The notes beneath the pieces were generated by a model. That model was not told where the DNA came from and did no database searches. It was given only the letters and a program-made list of their open reading frames with translations. Source: Dicaeum eximium (Eukaryota > Chordata > Aves > Passeriformes > Dicaeidae). From it: a stretch of 64,000 nt of DNA. The position numbers and the translations under genes are program-made. Below are positions 49,507-63,590 of this stretch, one piece after another. The stretch covers positions 513,233 to 577,232 of the forward strand of contig VWZP01008268.1 of the NCBI GenBank assembly GCA_013396995.1, in the 5' to 3' direction. How positions within the stretch are numbered: position 1 is the stretch's first letter; each line of letters opens with the position of its first letter.

Positions 49507-52136
49507 CTATTTCCCTTTCTGAAACACCTTTAGGCTTTATGGGTTCACTTTTATGTACACAAGCATCTCAGAGAGATTAAGTTGGATGAATGCCACTGAT
49601 TTAGTCCAAACAGGGATTTCTATTCATTCACATTCTTTTACAATTTTTCAGACTGCCTGCCCTCTTACTTTCCACCTCATGCTCCCTCTCAGTTGACACA
49701 GTAAGGAAAAGACACAACACCTTTGTTTGTTTTTGCTGGGTTAGACCCACTAATTAGAACCCCGAAGACTCAAACCAACAGCTAAATTTGACATCTCATC
49801 AAAATGTCATCAGAAGGTTCACTACCCTGATGCATATTAGAGATGCCACACTTATCTGGAATTCAAAATGAATGNNNNNNNNNNNNNNNNNNNNNNNNNN
49901 NNNNNNNNNNNNNNNNNNNNNNNNNNAAAAAAATTTCGACATAACCTTTAACAGGAATAGAGAAATGTTACTGAGTACTCAAGAACAGACACCAAGTGAT
50001 ACATGATGTCTATATTGTTAATCAAAAATCCTGGAAGAAAAAAACCCAAAACTACAAGCAGGATTCTCTAAGTAAATGGTGTACAAAGTCTATAAAATAT
50101 TCTCCATAGTTTTATTCTTTGCATTTAAAGGCTTTATATTGCTTAAGGCTGACAAGAAAAACAGCATTTGTAAAATATAGAAATTTGATGATTCTTGACA
50201 GAAATACTTCTGGGAGTAGTTCACAGCTGTATTCTTTGTCTTGCACATAATCATTCCTCATCTGAAACAAGAAGTGCTGGCCTGATTTTTAGGAAGAGCA
50301 TTCAATGCAGCTGCCAGGAGAGGAAGCAGGGGACCACTCTGCACCCTCTGATACACAGATGCTCTCTAGAACGTCTACATTCAGCACTTACACGATCCAG
50401 AGATGTTCTGGCAACACCTCCTTAACAGCATGACCGGCCAGAAGAAAGCAGAAGCCGCTGCAGCAGGTGCTTCCTGCTGCACGTAAGCATGTGCTCACAG
50501 GGCTGGTGGCTCTGTCACCTCACCCCAGCTGCCTGCAGGCACAGCAGCCCCCAGGCTCACAGTCGGGGTGCAGCCCCTGTGCAGGCTCTGCTTCCGCCTG
50601 CACTCCTCCTGTGAGGGCACGGGGATGCCAGTTTCCAAAATATCCCCTCAAACTTTGCTGCCTCCTCAAAAGTGCCATGCAAAATGTATGTATAGGTCTC
50701 CAGCTATGTCTCTGCTTCCAGCAAGCTGGTGCAGAGTTAGGACTCCCGCTCCAGCAAGGCCAAAATGCCATTCAGGCATTGTGAGCTCCCTGACAGCATT
50801 GCATCTCACCCTGGCACTAAGCTACAGACAGTATGCAGTGGCTGGGATGTGAAAGATAAGTCTGTTTGCAGATACCAGATGGATTTAAAAAAAAAAGAAA
50901 GGAATTTTCCTTCTTTCGTAATATTTTTCAACTCTATGCAGTGGTTTTTTTCATAAACAGAACAGAACAGACATGCTGACACAAGAACATTTGGTTAAAA
51001 ATGCAATCATTTGAACAAGGAATAACTTATCACAAACAAATCCCTAAAGGCCTTGGTCAAAATGTCCAATGTGATGAACTCTTCAAATTACGTTTAATTG
51101 CAATGTTACTAGCTCAGTAATGCTACAATTGAAAAAAAAAAAAAAAACCAACCCTGCATAAGCTCCTTAATTTCTTGCCTGTCAGATTTTCAATTGTATC
51201 TAAATAATTATCAATATTGCTATAGAAATATAGTGTAGAAACAGAGAGTGAAACAGATTCTTATTGAGTACTGCCTTTAATGAAAATTCATTCAAACAAA
51301 ATTAAGATTTTGTATACTAGCTTCAACACAGTGGAAGTCTGGCCTTCAAAATAATCTAAAATGCAAACTGTCCTCCTACCTCTGATACAGGAATTACTAG
51401 GAGGCAATGGATCATTTTGCAAAATAATACCAGAAAGTAGCCAATTGTCCGATATTTAAATAATATTTAAACAGGCATGTCTTATAGTGCATGTAAATCA
51501 TTCAGTTGCTTTCAATGGCAAAAACATTGCCTGTGAGACCTACAGCTAAAGTAAAGACTTTTGAATATTGGACCCCAAATTGAGGTTGCAAGGGTATGTG
51601 TGGATTAGAAAGGGGATCACCTGAAGCCACTTTTCAGGGAATATGTGAAAGTGCCAATTATGGAATCTTTTGAGGATAGATATAAAATGAAAATGTTATG
51701 TTTATGTTAGGAGGAACAAGGATGTATTACATGAGGTCAATCAAAGATGAATATTTTGCAAAGGTATCTAATTCATCTAGTGGGTGCTTGCATATAAATT
51801 ATTTAGATAAAAGCCTTGGAAAGTTGTGTGAGGAAGTTTGACAGCGAATTTTCACTGACTACTTTAAATCTTTTGCTTAAGGACAGTAGAATTATGGGAA
51901 TGGAGGGATTTGAAGGTGAATAGAAGGCAATTCATAGATGCAAGTTCAGATTAAGTCAAGTAAGCTGGCACCTGTTGGGCTGGTCTTCAAAATGTTGAAT
52001 GTTTCCTTTTTTTTTAGGAAAACAAACAAAATAAATCACATATTAAGGAGAAAGAGAGAGGAACAAGCTTATCTGTAGATCATAACTAGCAGCACAAAAA
52101 AAACCCCAAAAGAAATCCATAAATAGCCAAAACTTA
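49507..52136. other. Non-coding DNA with an assembly gap and a GC-richer patch
   Basis: Contains the gap at 49875-49926 and a GC-richer stretch at 50280-50860 (overlapping open frames in several phases, no recognisable domain, no clear splice sites). A 16-base A run lies at 51132-51147. No gene recognised. Confidence 0.55.
49875..49926. other. Assembly gap (52 Ns)
   Basis: Run of unknown bases. The true length is not known. Confidence 1.
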
Positions 52137-52733
52137 TGTGGTTTAAGCCCAGCAGACAAAAAATAATAATGGAGTCACTCACTAACTCCCCTTGCTCTGC
52201 CCTGTCTGCAGTGAGATGGAGAGGAGAGCAGGAAAAAGATAAAGCACTTGGGTTGAGATAATAATAGTTTAATAATTTAAATAAAGAAAAATATAATAAA
52301 TAAATAAATACAATTATCAAAGTAATATTTACAATAATGAAAATGAGAGGAAGAAACCCCTAAACCCCACAGGTGATGCACACTACACCTGGTCACCATT
52401 TGCTGATTGATGCCTGGCCTGGCCCCAGCAGTGACCTGCAGATCCCAGCCAAATTCTCCAGTTTATATTCTGGGCATGACCATCCATGGCATGGAATACC
52501 TCTTTGGTCCACGCAGGTCAGCTGTGCTGGACCTGCTTTCTCCCAGTTTTTTGTGTGCCTACCCACTGGCAGAGCATGGAAAAGTGAAACTCTTTGATTT
52601 AGGGTAAGCACTGCCTAGCAGCAACCAGAACATCAGTGCGTTGTCAATATTATTCTCACAATAAATCCAAAACACAGCACTAAACCAGCTACTAAGAAAA
52701 AAAATTAACTCTACCCCAGCCAAAATCAGAACA
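52137..52733 (-). mobile_element. Solo LTR of an avian endogenous retrovirus type, minus orientation
   Basis: Read on the minus strand it starts TGTTCTGATTTTGGCTGGG and ends GGGCTTAAACCACA (TG...CA). A TATAAAC box on the minus strand lies at 52467-52461 in a CCAGAATATAAACTGG context. An ATTAAA polyadenylation-like signal is near 52273, after an A/T-rich tract, and a CTCAACCCAAG segment follows. The layout and these landmarks match a common avian LTR. No TSD was found at these borders and no internal retroviral genes are present. The right part (from 52357) is repeated by the 600-bp duplication. Exact family is not assigned. Confidence 0.75.
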
Positions 52734-53557
52734 GTCAGATAGGACACATCCTTTAAAACATCCTGGCTAGACCTCATTACATTCGAGCCACATTAGATTT
52801 CTTGCCACTCTGTTTTGATCAATTTAGATTAAATTTTAGGATCCATATAACTGATAACTTCTTTGAGTTTGTTCAAAGAATGACCTTTAGTGTATGGTTA
52901 TGAATTTCTGTAAATGGGCCTTTTAAAGATGTACATTTATTCATGCAAATCCCTAGNCCCCTAAACCCCACAGGTGATGCACACTACACCTGGTCACCAT
53001 TTGCTGATTGATGCCTGGCCTGGCCCCAGCAGTGACCTGCAGATCCCAGCCAAATTCTCCAGTTTATATTCTGGGCATGACCATCCATGGCATGGAATAC
53101 CTCTTTGGTCCACGCAGGTCAGCTGTGCTGGACCTGCTTTCTCCCAGTTTTTTGTGTGCCTACCCACTGGCAGAGCATGGAAAAGTGAAACTCTTTGATT
53201 TAGGGTAAGCACTGCCTAGCAGCAACCAGAACATCAGTGCGTTGTCAATATTATTCTCACAATAAATCCAAAACACAGCACTAAACCAGCTACTAAGAAA
53301 AAAAATTAACTCTACCCCAGCCAAAATCAGAACAGTCAGATAGGACACATCCTTTAAAACATCCTGGCTAGACCTCATTACATTCGAGCCACATTAGATT
53401 TCTTGCCACTCTGTTTTGATCAATTTAGATTAAATTTTAGGATCCATATAACTGATAACTTCTTTGAGTTTGTTCAAAGAATGACCTTTAGTGTATGGTT
53501 ATGAATTTCTGTAAATGGGCCTTTTAAAGATGTACATTTATTCATGCAAATCCCTAG
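52357..53557 (+). repeat. Exact 600-bp tandem duplication across a single N (likely assembly artefact)
   Basis: 52357-52956 and 52958-53557 correspond base for base at an offset of 601, joined by one N at 52957. They carry identical open frames on both strands. The unit comprises about two-thirds of the LTR plus roughly 220 bp of flank. An LTR is far older than perfect identity would allow unless the duplication is very recent, so a mis-closed gap is more likely than biology. Confidence 0.95.
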
Positions 53558-55585
53558 ACAATTACTTTAGGGATAATAGGATAATTTTCTCCTTGTTAAA
53601 TGGGTGAAATGGAATAAAAGCAGAATTCACTGTAAGTAAAAGAAGTTTAAACTGTTCTTTCTGAAATTATTTTTCATACTTACTCCAGCAAATTTTTATT
53701 CTGGCTAGATGTTGGTACTGTGTAAAGTTTACACAGCATAAGCAAAACACAAGAAGCCTTATGAATAAGGAAGGATAAACTATGCTTTGATAATACAAAT
53801 AGCCCATGCAAAAACAAAAGAAGTAGAAGAGGACAGGAATGAAAATAACAACAGGAGCAGGGATAAACAGGATTGTATAATATCAAAGTAATGTCACAGA
53901 TTATTTGGATCTATGACTAGCCTGATGACATTTGCTACATGAAGAATGGTGCAGGAAAAGCTTCAGAAAAGGTGCACCTTCAAGAAAAAGATGTTAAAAA
54001 ATAACATACATGAGTACCCTTTTCTGGTTTGTGAAAGACTTAAAGTATCTCTTATTACAGTGTAAATGGAAAACCTGCATCACAAAGAATCAATGAAAAG
54101 GGTAATTCTCAAAAGCAAAGACCTTTTTTCCAACTAGAGCATGCATGGGGCATTTTTTGTGTTTAGGTTTTAAAAAAAAAAAAGAAACACATGACTACAA
54201 TACAAGATTTTTACAGATACATATGGAAAACTTACTTACTAGACTTACTGTTTTCAGTCTTTCGGTCCAAATTTATGCAGTTTGCAATGACAAATACTTC
54301 TTAAGAGAGGGGGAAAAAAGAGTGCAATGAACCATAACTGAGAACATTGAAATTTGTAGCCAACAGGCGGAACCAAGCCATGACCCAAACCTTCAAGCCA
54401 CAAAAAGTTCGAACTTAGCAGGCTTCTACTTGCCCTGCTATTGGGTCATCAGACCCTACAGGATAAGTACAACATTCATGGCCGAAGATGTCTTGGTTTT
54501 GACTGAAATCTGATTAAACAGTCTGCCCTAGTTTGTACAGTTAAAATGATGACCTACCTTGAAAACATACGAATGATCTGAAGAAAATGAACTACGAAAG
54601 AAATAGATTTGGAAGAGCAAAAGCGATTCCAATTGCAAAAGCAATTCCAAGCAGAAGCTCTTGGGGGAAAAACCCCCAAAACCAACAGAAATAAAAGAAG
54701 GCAAATGTGTGGTGGGATGGAAGAAAAAGAATTAATGTCAAATGAACATAAAAACCTGTAATTGAGCAATAAGGACTCTTGACTACAGCATGAAAGGAGC
54801 TGTAGACACTTGGTGTCGCCTTCAATTCAAACAAACAAATTGTTCCCAAGGGATTGCAAGCACTGATCTAAAGTCATTCAGACAAAACTATCTAGGAGTT
54901 TTGAATTCCTGCTATTTCTATATAAGCTCATTGACCACAAAGTAGGGACAAATAAAATCTGTCTCCTCCCCAACTCCCATAAAAAGCAGCTACTCCAAGA
55001 GCTAACCTTTCCTGAACACCTTGGGAAACAGTGATTTAGAAAACTGATGGCTGACTTTGCAGACCAGCTGGTGATTGAAGAATTCACACTGTAATTAGTG
55101 GATTCCTTTCAAATCTGATTTTATCTAGGATTAATGCTGACATGACAGGGAACAAGGCTTGGTGAGGGCAGCCATCCCGTCGTTCCTAGGCCCTGTAGAC
55201 ACAGGTAGACACATGTATATCTGTCACACTACACGTATCAGAGAAACTGTATCCCATAGACCCCTGACTGAATAATGAGATGTGTCCTTAGAGAAGCACA
55301 GTTTTCTCATCTACATCTCCCATTGTAAGGCTATTTCATAATATTACTGTTGATAAAGAAACAGTAGTTTTTCCATGCTGCTAACATACATGATATTCTG
55401 CATTTCATAATGTTCTGCTTTTTTACCATCTGTTTCTCCATCAGTTACCATAAATGTATCTTAAAAACATTCTTTAGACTCTCACAGATCATCAAACTTC
55501 CTTTTCCTAAATGCCTTCCAAGTTTGGCAATGCAACCTGCTAGACTGCTTTGTAAAACAAAATAAAACAACAAAAACTAAAACAG

Positions 55586-55618
55586 CCCCCCCCCCCCCAA
55601 AAAAAACAAAAAAACAAA
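55586..55618. repeat. Poly-C run followed by A-rich tract
   Basis: About 13 C residues, then A-rich sequence with scattered C, ending in a single N at 55619. The homopolymers probably caused the local assembly break. Confidence 0.9.
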
Positions 55619-58600
55619 NAACCCACAAAGCAAACAATACACCACCAATGATCCTAACTATCCTTTTCTAAAAATTACAATCTGCATTTATTATTTTTCA
55701 GTTATTATTGTTGGTGGGATTAAATCCTGGCAGAGAAAAACCTCACCTCTACTAACTAGAGATACATCTTTACACTGAGTAAGCACAGGCTGGAGTTTTG
55801 TCCCTACCACCATACCCATCTCTCCCTTAAGAGGATAGCATTCTTTGTAAAGAAAAACTAAGTGTATATTGATTCAAAGAATTTTTAGATATTTAAGAAA
55901 GAAAAATGAAAGTTTACCTGGAAAAGTTCGTAAAAATTGCTCATACTTACCTCAGGGATTTTGCACTCTGGGACATTCTGATCTCTGACTTAATTACTTC
56001 TGACTCACACAAGAAAAAAAAAAGAGATGCAATAGAACCCATTAATTTTTTTTAGATATTAGTCACTTTGTTTTAACTTTTCTTTGTTGATTAAGAAGGA
56101 TCTTATAAAGATTTGCCACTCAGTAGGTTTACCTCCACATTTATGCCCATGTGAGACGTGAGTTGGGGGGGGTTGAAGGGCCACTGGGAACTTGAAATAA
56201 AACAACAGCAAAACAGGAAGACAGAGAAGGATGGTAGAAGCTGCAAAACACGCACTGTTTCAGTTCTAGAGCTCGTTCTACTGTCTCATTCAATGCTGAA
56301 AAAACAAGATAATCCACCATTAGGAGTAAATTCACCACATACAACATTTTCTTTCCTTGACTAATGCTTCCTGGGACTTGAAATCTGCAATATGCTAATA
56401 AGACCAACAGCACAGCACCAATGAGGCTAGCAGGCCACACACATGCTGAGCATTACAGAAAAGGAACATTTTTTTTCAAATACTTCCTCTAAAATCACTC
56501 CTATAATTTGGTATAGTTACAGATAATTACAGAAGCAGGATAGAAAAAAGAGTCTTTGTTCAATGTACCCAAAGGCTAATGGTTTTTCAACAGTTTGTAA
56601 GGAAATAAAGCAAACAGATCTCAAAACTAAAGTGTTGTTGTTTTAGATCAAGCATTCAGTGCATCACAAAGCTAGGATGGAAAGTTCAGAATGATCTGAG
56701 ACTGATTATCTCGAATGCAACAATGCCAAGAGAGCTATTTCCAGTGACCTGAGTGAAAATTATAAAAGAAAAGTATGTCTCCAATCTTTCTGAGGAGGCA
56801 GATTACCATAGCTGATATTTCAGGAAGTTAATTCAGTCCTTTTGATCTAGAAATTGCTAGTAGGGTGACGCTGGATTCTCTCTCATCTTCCCCAAAAGAG
56901 CAGGGGGAAATACCACCACAGGTGAGACAGTACCTCAGTGAGAGTTACGTTTGCTACAGGACAACTAAAGAAGCAGGAAGCAACCCTCTCCAGCATGGAA
57001 AATACCCATGCAGATATCTGGAAGCCTGGAATTACCCATTTACTGCCAGCTGTATTAGCTCAATAATTTCTGTAAAAAGTCAATAATCAGCCTATTGTTT
57101 ATAAGTTGTTTTTTTCTGGTCAGACCTACAGAGGGAAGCACATATGGACACACTTCATTTCAGAGCATCATAGTTCTTTAGTAGCAGGTAGAGCTGTCCA
57201 CGTATATCCTAAATACATTTCCCTGGCAGAGCCTGAAATCCTCAGCCTGAACCACTGATGATGACAAGATATTTTTCATTTTGGACGCATACTTTTCTTT
57301 TTCAAGATACCAGACTGCCACAAATGAGTATTTCACACCAGCATTTCTTGTTCAGACCCAACAATATACATATTCACATTACTGCTGCCTCCATGAAGAT
57401 GACACTGACATCTCTGGCAAGAGAGTGGCAAAGAGCAGGCAGCAGCAGGCTGAGCACTAGAACTCCAGTGTCGCACGAAAGTTTCAACCTTATCGTACCA
57501 TACCTATCCTTATATTTTTGATTCTTTAATGAAAACTGAATTAGAAAATGATAAATAATGTATAATCTTAATGAAAGGAACCAGAACAAGAGACAATAGG
57601 TTCAGTGGTGGAACATGAACCAGCAAGCAGCTAAACCTAAGGTCTTATTTAAGGTCTGGCTAAGATCAGAAGAGTCCCAGTTATCCTCTTAGAAATTGAT
57701 GGAAAACATTCCCACCCCCAAGCCTCTCAAAATACTCATTTCTAATAACATTTGTTTTCTTCAGCTTCCATCCTAGTGAAGCCTTCCCTTCTGCTTTGAA
57801 AAGGCCACCCAGTAAAGAGTCAGCCTAGAAGAATAATGCCTGTTGCAGGCCACAAATATTTCTTAATAGGCGAGCCAGAAAGAGCTGCACATGGGGAGAA
57901 TCATTGGAGAGGCTGCCTGAATTTTTGAGTAAATGGGGATCACCTTTGAGGATGAGGAAATCAGACCTCATCTAAACACCATGCAGTCCTCTGCTGAGTA
58001 CAACTGGACATAGCAGGACCTCCTGCAAAGCAGTAAATGGCTCTCCAGAACTGTGTCAAGACAGTGTGTGATATAAATGCATTTTAGTTTCAGTAGAATC
58101 TGGTTGTTAATAAGGTTCTAATAAGTCTAGAATTATTTTTGGCTTTCTGTAAAAGATTTCCTATGTAATTATGACCAGATGCCTGCACTGAGGTACATGC
58201 TCCAAGCACGTTTTTTTAAATTAAACGTAAATACCTTCTGCTGCTGGAGCTGTTTGGTTATTAAATTGAGCACAACCACAGTGCTCAATGTGACAGTTAT
58301 GACCTTCCTCATAAAAATTTCTACAATATACATTAGAGCATAATTTGTCCTTTAGAGAACGTTTCAGGGCTACCACTTTACCATTTCCAGTTAAAGCCTT
58401 CTGTTATCACATTTTCCTATCATAAACTCACCTGAATTAAAGCAATTCCTAAAATGGTTCCAGAACCTTCTGCATGTTTTGGGCTAGAATATAAAATGAT
58501 AAAGCAGTCTACAGTGCTGTCAGTGACATGGAGAATTAAACCAGTTAGACTTTATGAAAATCAGAAGGTCAGACACAAGCGAACTATCTGCAATTCCAGA

Positions 58601-61600
58601 GTAGACACATGCCCTGGCAGGAGCTTGATGAGCAGACTGTCACTTAAAATAAGTAGACGAAGACATACAAAAATATTGATGCAGAGCAGCATACACTCCC
58701 CCTCAAGAAAGCAACACCAGTTATTTCTGAGACAGAAACAGGAATGGCAGAATTGGGCAGTCCACATGTTGTCCTGATCGCACAAAACTATGCAATATCT
58801 TTCACTGTGTGAAAGCGCAAATAAACTCAAATACCTACTAAAATCACTGTCTGCTTTCATTGATATCTATACAAAATGTCCCAATAGGAAAATTAAAAGG
58901 AACCAGTTAACTTTTTTAATATGTATGCCTCAAAATAAATTTTTGAGGATTACTGTATTCTGCAAGAATATGTAAATATATTGAACTATGTATTGCTTAT
59001 AACAGAAAATTTACAACACAAAGAAGGGAGTGTTCCACTCACCACTTAGCCAGTATTCATGGCACAGAGAGACTGTGGTTTTGTCACATTTGCATTGCTC
59101 TTGATAGTCTCCATACAGACAAATAAAGAATGGGCATTAAAAGTGTATGGAGACAGTCTGGGAGAAATGCAGAGACATCATCTGAGCATCTGGAGATGAG
59201 GTTAGGAAAGCCAAAGCCCAGATGTAACTGAATCCAGCATGGGATATCAGAGGCAGTAGGTAAAGCTTCTCTAAGCAGATAGGTGAGTAGGAAAGCTAGG
59301 GACACTGGAGCCACTGCTGAGCTTAGAAAATACTTTTCAGAGGGAATCACTATTTACTATTTCTTGACAAAGTGATTGACACAATTTTAGAAAGTTTTGA
59401 GGGGGTTGTCTTATCTCAAATAAGTGTCACTTGGGTTTTGTTTTTTTTTGTTGTTGTTGTTCAAATTTAGATAGCCAAGAGTTCAAGACACTAGTGGCTT
59501 TTGTATGTTTCACGACAAGCAAATTACTATGGATAGGAAAAATTCAACTTTTCAGTTAGTGAGTTCATGTCATGTCAGTAATTACCAAAATTAACTGTAC
59601 CTTTCTTACAAAGAGTCTTTTGATGCTTGCCAATTTTAACAAAATTTAAAAAAATACATTTTTACAGCATCGTAGATTGAAAAAAAAATCACTGTTTTGG
59701 CTTACACTGCAGCATTTAAAAAAAGCAGAAGTCTTGAATTCAACGTTTTCCCATTTCCTTTGTATGTGTGTATGTAATATAAGTCTGGCAAGTCTTCACT
59801 CTGCCGTCTAATCCAGTAGATAAATCTCTTATAACAAAATTGAAATCAAATCTCCAAAGGGAAGCAAAGAAAGTCAGTTTTCAGAATGAATACTAAACAC
59901 CTGATGCCCTTTTAGTTGATCAGTTACAGAAAACTTTGGAGTCTGCTTCCATCTTCCCTGATTTTCTGTTTTTCCAAGATATACTTCCTGAAGAGCATTA
60001 TAAAGATGGATGCATGTAAACAGATCTTCTCTCATTCCTACCCACAGCATCCTTAAATAAAGAGAACCTCTTGTCCTGCTGGCAAGGCAGGGCAGTTCTG
60101 GGAAAATGTGGCACAGAAATGTGACAGAGCACATCACACTGTGTTCCCTCCACTGTAAGAAACTGCAGTTTTTCTTGTTAGTTTGTAAAAAATACACTGC
60201 TAGTAATACAGTTGCTTCCCACACAGGAAGAGCAAAGGACTTTTCCTTCAGCATTAAGGAACAAATGCCACTATGTTCCTGCCACTTGCCAAACTTGGAA
60301 AAGTCATCCTACTGAGCTTTCTTTTCCCTCTAGCCCACTGCAAAAGGCTTCATCAAAATAAAAGAAATGCTCTAAAGATGAGAAAGGTGAATTACTTCTT
60401 TTCCAGATTCTGCATTTAAGTAGAACACAGACATGCCTTCAGGGAGGGAACCTTGTCCAAAATAAACAACTCCCTCTTCTCCCACTTCTGCCCTGCCAGA
60501 CCGGCAATATCTCCTTTCAAAAACTAAGAGGGAATTCATCAGTTGTATGATGGAAAGTGGAAAGCTAGCACAACATGCTGGTGATCTGATTTAGTTAAGT
60601 TTTTGTTGCCACTTTTGTACCCAAAAGAAGAGACCTGGGTACAAGACAATAGCAAATGACTACTGCCTCACAGCACTGTCACCAAAGACACGAACAGACA
60701 GTCAGGGGTAGTATCCAAACCACACATTTCTCCTGATGGCCCTCCCATAGATCATCATAATGATTCCTTCCTATCACAAATACGTAGCTAAATAGTATGC
60801 ACTTATTTTATATTTGTAGTTAATATTTGTGAAGTTTTATAGATTTATCTTCAGGATACTTAAAATATCAGGTGCAATCCCTGTTCATGCTTTAAAACAA
60901 AATATTTACTCCCATATGTCTGTCTTCCCCAAATACTTTAGACTTACTTCTTATAAATAATCATTATTCAGTTCGAGTCTTCTTTTACTTGTGTCTGTGA
61001 AATTCAATGTATTTCAATCAAGTCATTCTTAATTTAAACTCTTATCAGGGAAAGGAAACTAAGACTCATGAGCACAACCAAAGCTATGAATTTAATATAA
61101 CATTTGCTTACAACATTTTTTTCTGTTGAAATGCTTTTTGCCTGGACCTAAATTAATTACTTTCTTGTAGTGACATTGTTCTTTCTATTTTAATGCTTTC
61201 GTGTTGTTCATTTTCTAAAATTAAAAGCATAAGCACAGAACACCAACTTTTCTAAGCAGGACTGTGCATAAGTGACTCTCTTCAGATGTTTCAACCAAAT
61301 AGCCAACATCCATGAAACTTCCAGTATGGGACACTAGGGTCTTGTATGGCAAAGTGAAGATCTGTTGACATTTCACTGAATTTTGAACATTGATCCTTTA
61401 TCTTAGACACATCATGGATTATCCTAGTTCAGTTTCATTAAAAATGTGCTTCATAGTAGAACTGATTAGGCCCATCTACAACCCAAGCACATTTTTCATA
61501 AAAGAATTAAAAGCCTCTGAAAAATAAAATTAATCCTGCCACAGGCATGTCTTTATAACACCACACTATATGCACTGGTGTAGTCTTGATATTTTATGAG

Positions 61601-63537
61601 TTTCTTGGGTGCAAACCTCCTGAGGTTTTATTCCCAGGAGAAAGTTCACTTCTCAGCACAGAATTTGATAAACATACCTCTGAGCTGTGTGTTTCTCAAG
61701 GACAGGTGGTGTTTGGCTGCCCTGTCTCCCATATGGGGGATGTAGATCTCTTCTCTCTTTCTTAGCTAATGATGTGGACAATTGTTATAATGGAATTCTA
61801 AACATTCTGGCATTCTTGTACTGAGCATGAAGAAGAAAGCATCTAAGCTTGCTATCTGGGCACATATAGCCAGATCCTTCTGAACAGTGGAGTAATTTTA
61901 ATAAATTATATTAAGCCTTCTGATATTGGAGTCAGAGTCCCAATTCACCATTGGGCAACAACAATATACTGGAAGGAAAAAATTATACTATTGCCTCAAA
62001 TACCCATCTACAGATAAATTCTCTAGAAATTAATTTTAAATGGGTTCACAGAAGATGATGTGAAAGAGGTTTTGTGACCATAGTGTTATCTGTGGGGCTT
62101 GAAATACTGTAATTAACAGCTGCACTATAGGCAGGACAGACTTGGTTTTGATTTAACCAGCAATATTTTACACCATCGATTTTATCATAAGCATTATTTC
62201 AGGAAACTAACACCAAATATTACAGATGTTTCTAGGAAATTAGAGTAATTTAGTAAGTATATCATGTGAACCAAGTACAATGTAGCCCTTCATGAGGTGT
62301 TGTTCCATGAAATACTTCATTAGATAATATACACCAAATGAATAGAAAAAGCCTGCAAAGGGGAAGTGAGAATTTTTCTCTTAGAGTACAGATAACCTGA
62401 AATGTTGTGCATTTAAGGACTGTAAGTAAAATGTTAATCTAATCAAGCAACAATTAAAGCTTCATTTCATATGTGTGTAAGCAGAACTGACAGATTCAAT
62501 TTCATTCCTTCTGCAAGATAATATGGTGCTGAAAATGTCTGAAGATTGCTCCCAGTGCAATTTCTAGAGCAGTACATACAGTTTCTATTCTCATTAAACT
62601 TGATTCAGCACAATGAACATCCAGCTGCTGCTCTGCATGCAATGACTCTTGGGAGCATCCATACAGCTAGCAAGGAAATGTCTAAATTTTACTCTCTTGC
62701 TCTGTTTTATCAAAGTCTATGCTGAGTCTTTTATTCAAATTCTAGAGGAGGAGGTGATAGATGTAAAAGTAAGCAGTTGAATCATCTGGTGATAATGAAT
62801 CATGGGACAAGAGGATTTTTTTTTAATATCTTCTAAAAATTAAAAAGAAAGATCTGGAACCATGCTATCTTAAAAATTAAAAATAAACAAACCAACAAAA
62901 AGTCATCTGAAAGCAATTTTTTTTCCCTCTTGTCTTTTTCTTTCATTTTTTCATGATCGTTTGTACATAACCACAAAATCCTTTCCTTGAGTTGTTCCAA
63001 CTTAAAAAAGTAGTGAATAGGAGAGAGAGTCATTATGATGACCATTGTTTTGTCACTTCGTTGTTTCTCTTTTCATTTCAATGTCACCCAATTTTTCAAT
63101 TAAAAAAAAAAGAAGTTGGGAAATCTTTCTGCAGGTTTTCTTTTTAAAGTCTCTTATTAATACCTCTCCATAGAATTCCCTTTGGTAACATTGCTTTTTC
63201 CATCTAGCTTTTTCTTTTACTATTTCCTTTGCTTAGTTGTCCCATTTCTTTCCTGTTCCAACTTCATACTTTACATTTGCCTTTCTGGACTTCGGATGTT
63301 TGTAGATACCAATATGAAGCAGCCAAATTTTACAACTCTTTGACTATATCTGCACAAATATTCAGCATCTGTTTGTGGAGTTCAGCAGAAACTTTCTTCA
63401 ATACTTTGATAATTTTGATAATACAAAATAACTGAAAGCAGGAAGAAGCTCAACCCTTGAGTAAAAAACATCCTCATTAAGAGATTTTTATTTGCAAATC
63501 AAAATTATATATGTGCTTTCAAGGAGTTTGGTCCATT

Positions 63538-63590
63538 AATCTAAGTAATCTAGCAATCTAAGTAATCTAGTAAATCTAACTAAGTAATGG
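63538..63590. repeat. Short tandem repeat of ATCTAAGTA-type units
   Basis: ATCTAAGTAATCTAGCA is followed by further copies of ATCTAAGTAATCTAG and CTAACTAAGTAAT, an imperfect microsatellite of about 17-bp period. Confidence 0.8.
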
